From contig JAGDBH010000082.1 of NCBI GenBank assembly GCA_017959135.1, forward strand, positions 1 through 8,326: a stretch of 8,326 nt of DNA, given 5' to 3'. The number at the start of each line of letters is the position of its first letter. Within the stretch, counting starts at the first letter, position 1. Below are positions 6,610 to 8,326 of this stretch, in pieces. The stretch is from Succinivibrio sp. (GTDB lineage Bacteria; Pseudomonadota; Gammaproteobacteria; Enterobacterales; Succinivibrionaceae). The position numbers and the translations under genes were made by a program. The notes below the pieces were generated by a model, which was given only the letters and a program-made list of their open reading frames with translations, was not told the origin of the DNA and did not search any database.

Positions 6610-7941
6610 ATGCTTTCGTCTACATCACATTTTTTGAACCGTCTATTTAAGATTGAACAGAAAGGTTCATCTGTTTCAACAGAACTTCTTGCAGGTCTAA
6701 CCACTTTCGTAGCAATGGCCTACATCATTTTCGTTAACCCATCAATTCTAGAAGCTTCAGGTATTCCACGTGAAGCAGCTGTTGCAGCAACATTATGGTC
6801 TGCAGCATTGTGCTCAATTGCGATGGGGTTATTCTCTAATCTGCCAATCGGTGTTGCACCTGGAATGGGTATCAATGCCTTTTTCGCATTCTACGTATGC
6901 GGAACCATGGGTTTATCCTGGCAGACTGCATTAGGTGCTGTTTTTGTATCAGGCGTAGTTTTCCTGATCCTGACAATCACTAAGCTTCGTATTCTTATCA
7001 TCAAGGCTGTACCAGACAGCATCAAGGCTGCTGTGGTTGTAGGTATTGGTATGTTCCTGGCAATCATCGGCTTTAGCAGTGCCGGCATCGTAGTTAAGTC
7101 AGATGCTACCATGGTTACCTTAGGTCACATTGGTGACGGCAAGGTATTCCTGTCAATTATCGGTATGATTCTGATTTCAATTCTACTTGCTTACAAAGTA
7201 AAGGGAGCTTTAATCTACGGTATTCTTGCTGTTACTGTTCTGGGCATGATTTTCGGTCTAACCCCAGCTCCAAAAACAGTTGGAGATGTATTCAGTTTTG
7301 ATATCCCAAGTTTTGCTGATACCTTCATGCAGATGGATGTTATGGGTGCTATTAACTACGGTCTGATTACTGTTATCTTTACTTTCACCGTAGTTGAGCT
7401 GTTCGATAACCTATGTACTCTGATCGGTGTTACCAAAGACGCTGGTCTAATGGACAAGGAAGGCAATGTTGAAGGTATGGAGAAGGCTCTTTTAACAGAC
7501 TCTGTAGGCACCATGGCTTCAGCAGTTTTAGGAACCTGTACCGTTACTTCATACGTTGAGTCAACAACAGGTATCAAGGAAGGCGGTAGAACCGGTCTGA
7601 CCGCTGTGGTAGTTGGTTTATTCTTCTTCCTGGCATTCATATTTGCTCCTCTGGCAGGACTAATTCCTGCATTCGCAACTGCTCCAGCAATTATTATTGT
7701 TGGCAGTATGATGATGAGAAATGTTAAGGATATTGATTTCTCAGATATTACTGAGTCCATTCCTGCATTCCTAACCATCGCAATGATGCCTTTAAGTTAT
7801 TCTATCGGTAACGGCTTTGGCTTTGGCTTTATTAGCTACTGTCTGATTAAGACCTTTACCGGTCATGTAAAAGAAATCTCACCTGTAATGTGGCTGATTT
7901 CAATTATGTTCGTTGTAAGTTTCTACATGCACGGAGTTTAA
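6610..7941 (+). CDS. NCS2 family purine permease (AzgA-like; adenine or guanine/hypoxanthine uptake)
   Basis: This inner-membrane proton symporter group takes up nucleobases for salvage. The 443-residue protein is almost entirely hydrophobic helices, as expected for the 14-segment NCS2 fold. The N-terminal ELLAGLTTFVAMAYIIFVNP (25-44) is typical of the AzgA-like branch (E. coli AdeP/GhxP, Bacillus PbuG). The half-helix motifs are GVAPGMGINAFFAF (81-94) and GTCTVTSYVESTTGIKEGG (308-326, E317). The substrate-site helix carries VVELFDNLCTLIGV (261-274; E263, D266), with Cys269 where I would expect Gly. The segment FATAPAIIIVGSMMM (355-369) is also conserved. I cannot separate adenine from guanine/hypoxanthine specificity. 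The ATG follows GAGGA by only 4 nt. The gene is rich in GGT, GCT and ATC codons, suggesting good expression. It stands alone, with the Bug terminator upstream and an antisense group II intron 31 nt downstream. Confidence 0.93.
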   Translation: MLSSTSHFLNRLFKIEQKGSSVSTELLAGLTTFVAMAYIIFVNPSILEASGIPREAAVAATLWSAALCSIAMGLFSNLPIGVAPGMGINAFFAFYVCGTMGLSWQTALGAVFVSGVVFLILTITKLRILIIKAVPDSIKAAVVVGIGMFLAIIGFSSAGIVVKSDATMVTLGHIGDGKVFLSIIGMILISILLAYKVKGALIYGILAVTVLGMIFGLTPAPKTVGDVFSFDIPSFADTFMQMDVMGAINYGLITVIFTFTVVELFDNLCTLIGVTKDAGLMDKEGNVEGMEKALLTDSVGTMASAVLGTCTVTSYVESTTGIKEGGRTGLTAVVVGLFFFLAFIFAPLAGLIPAFATAPAIIIVGSMMMRNVKDIDFSDITESIPAFLTIAMMPLSYSIGNGFGFGFISYCLIKTFTGHVKEISPVMWLISIMFVVSFYMHGV

Positions 7942-7943
7942 GC

Positions 7944-7963
7944 TACAGACAGCTTAATCTGTA
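7944..7963 (+). repeat. Short dyad between the permease stop and the intron end
   Basis: TACAGA (7944-7949) and TCTGTA (7958-7963) form a 6-bp stem with an 8-nt loop just after the permease stop codon. It is followed by CAAAAGAAAA, not a T-run, so it is not a proper terminator as it stands. The intron end lies 9 nt further on, so a longer terminator may have been split by insertion, but this cannot be shown without the far flank. Confidence 0.3.
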
Positions 7964-7972
7964 CAAAAGAAA

Positions 7973-8039
7973 ATCGAGTAGGGCGAGTTTTAGCTCAGCC
8001 CTCTCACAGCACCGTACGTGCGGATCCGCATACGGCGCT
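7973..8039 (-). ncRNA. Group II intron domains V and VI (catalytic RNA core and branch-point helix)
   Basis: Domain V (8008-8039) starts with the catalytic triad AGC, forms a 9-bp lower stem, has a two-nucleotide CG bulge on the 3' side, then a 4-bp upper stem TGCG/CGCA closed by the loop GATC. Domain VI (7976-8005) pairs GAG with CTC, leaves A7979 bulged, then pairs AGGGC with GCCCT, skips T7997, and ends in a GAG/CTC stem with loop CTAAAA. The bulged A is seven nucleotides from the predicted intron end, the normal spacing for the lariat branch point. Domain V usually has a GNRA loop; GATC is not one. Confidence 0.87.
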
Positions 8040-8068
8040 TCCCAACAATAGAAGGATTGCTCCCTACG

Positions 8069-8326
8069 TTAGAGCTGTCCTTCAACCATTTCGATACAGT
8101 ACCAACCTTCTTCTTCAAGAGTGTAGTTGCTAAGTGCCTTCTTAATCTGAGAGGTGTTAGCCATTCGCCAATACCTGTTAGAACCATAGGCATATTCCTT
8201 AATTGACGGGGTTCTCCACCCCAGTCTAATAGCAAATTCCTTGTATCTATTCTCAGGTTTCTTCCACTGTTTCCACAGTAGCTGACGAATTCTGCGTCTT
8301 ATTAGACTATCGGCTTCTTGCATCCA
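8069..8326 (-). CDS. ltrA: Group II intron-encoded reverse transcriptase/maturase, C-terminal fragment
   Basis: The visible part is the last 85 residues; the frame is open past the Met at 8321-8323 into a Trp codon at the edge, so that Met is not the start. The intron protein splices its host RNA and copies it into DNA at the target. The fragment matches the maturase (thumb, domain X) region: SLIRRRIRQLLWKQWKKPEN is the GIIM-type motif with the invariant KQWKK, followed by a basic stretch, then AYGSNRYWRMANTSQIKKAL, equivalent to the usual RKGYWRIANSP...L segment. It ends WYCIEMVEGQL and stops, with no room for an HNH endonuclease domain. The fingers and palm with the YADD site are outside the window, so activity cannot be judged. 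The symbol is the generic family name. Confidence 0.9.
   Translation of the reverse strand, partial: WMQEADSLIRRRIRQLLWKQWKKPENRYKEFAIRLGWRTPSIKEYAYGSNRYWRMANTSQIKKALSNYTLEEEGWYCIEMVEGQL

Larger units (their letters stand above)
7973..8326 (-). mobile_element. Group II intron, 3' portion (continues beyond the window)
   Basis: The minus strand carries the ordered 3' part of a group II intron: the end of a reverse transcriptase/maturase ORF, a 29-nt link (end of domain IV), domain V and domain VI ending in CCCTACTCGAT. The predicted 3' splice site is at 7973, placed by the bulged adenosine 7 nt from the end. The downstream exon then begins with TTTCTTTTGTACAG and is the region after the permease. 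Domains I-III and most of the RT lie beyond 8326. No HNH endonuclease domain follows the maturase domain, which fits class C and some other bacterial classes. Confidence 0.88.

Noticed and set aside
7356..7778. A 140-codon minus-strand open frame inside the permease gene, and similar antisense frames at 6175-6447 and 6891-7112
   Set aside because: They are antisense shadows of strongly supported coding sequence, without family resemblance or ribosome sites.
8018..8206. A 62-codon plus-strand frame and an 81-codon minus-strand frame at the right end
   Set aside because: Both overlap the maturase frame and domain V; the maturase motifs and stop position explain the region better.

Overview
The window looks like chromosomal DNA of a moderately AT-rich gammaproteobacterium. 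The rdgB-hemW pair is arranged as in enterics, and the RNase R core is almost identical in motif to the Escherichia coli enzyme. The flavoprotein belongs to a dihydrolipoamide dehydrogenase branch I remember from Vibrio, Photobacterium and Aeromonas. An anaerobic rumen or gut lineage such as Succinivibrionaceae would fit, but that is a guess from style, not something the sequence proves.

Left half (1-5068), all on the minus strand. Transcription appears to start before a flavoprotein at 5068 and to run through rdgB and hemW. The flavoprotein-rdgB gap is 2 nt, and rdgB-hemW overlap by 4 nt. A 288-nt gap then holds an extended -10 promoter and a possible 59-codon leader ORF ahead of rnr, whose 3' part lies outside the window. 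The proteins are a degenerate lipoamide-dehydrogenase-like flavoprotein, the nucleotide-pool cleaner RdgB, the radical-SAM heme chaperone HemW, and the exoribonuclease RNase R.

Middle (5069-6609). A 326-nt divergent intergenic region is rich in inverted repeats, one of which covers the flavoprotein start codon and ribosome site. Reading rightward is a solitary periplasmic Bug/TctC-type binding protein, closed by a clear rho-independent terminator. A 170-nt leader with a perfect 8-bp hairpin follows.

Right end (6610-8326). An NCS2 (AzgA-like) purine permease reads rightward. Its stop is followed after 31 nt by the 3' end of a group II intron lying antisense to it: domain VI with a bulged branch-point A, domain V with the AGC triad, and the C-terminal 85 residues of the intron maturase, which runs off the window.

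The most unusual item is the flavoprotein. It keeps both FAD motifs but has lost both redox cysteines, the catalytic His/Glu pair, and part of the NAD motif, yet remains an intact 476-codon gene leading a conserved housekeeping operon.
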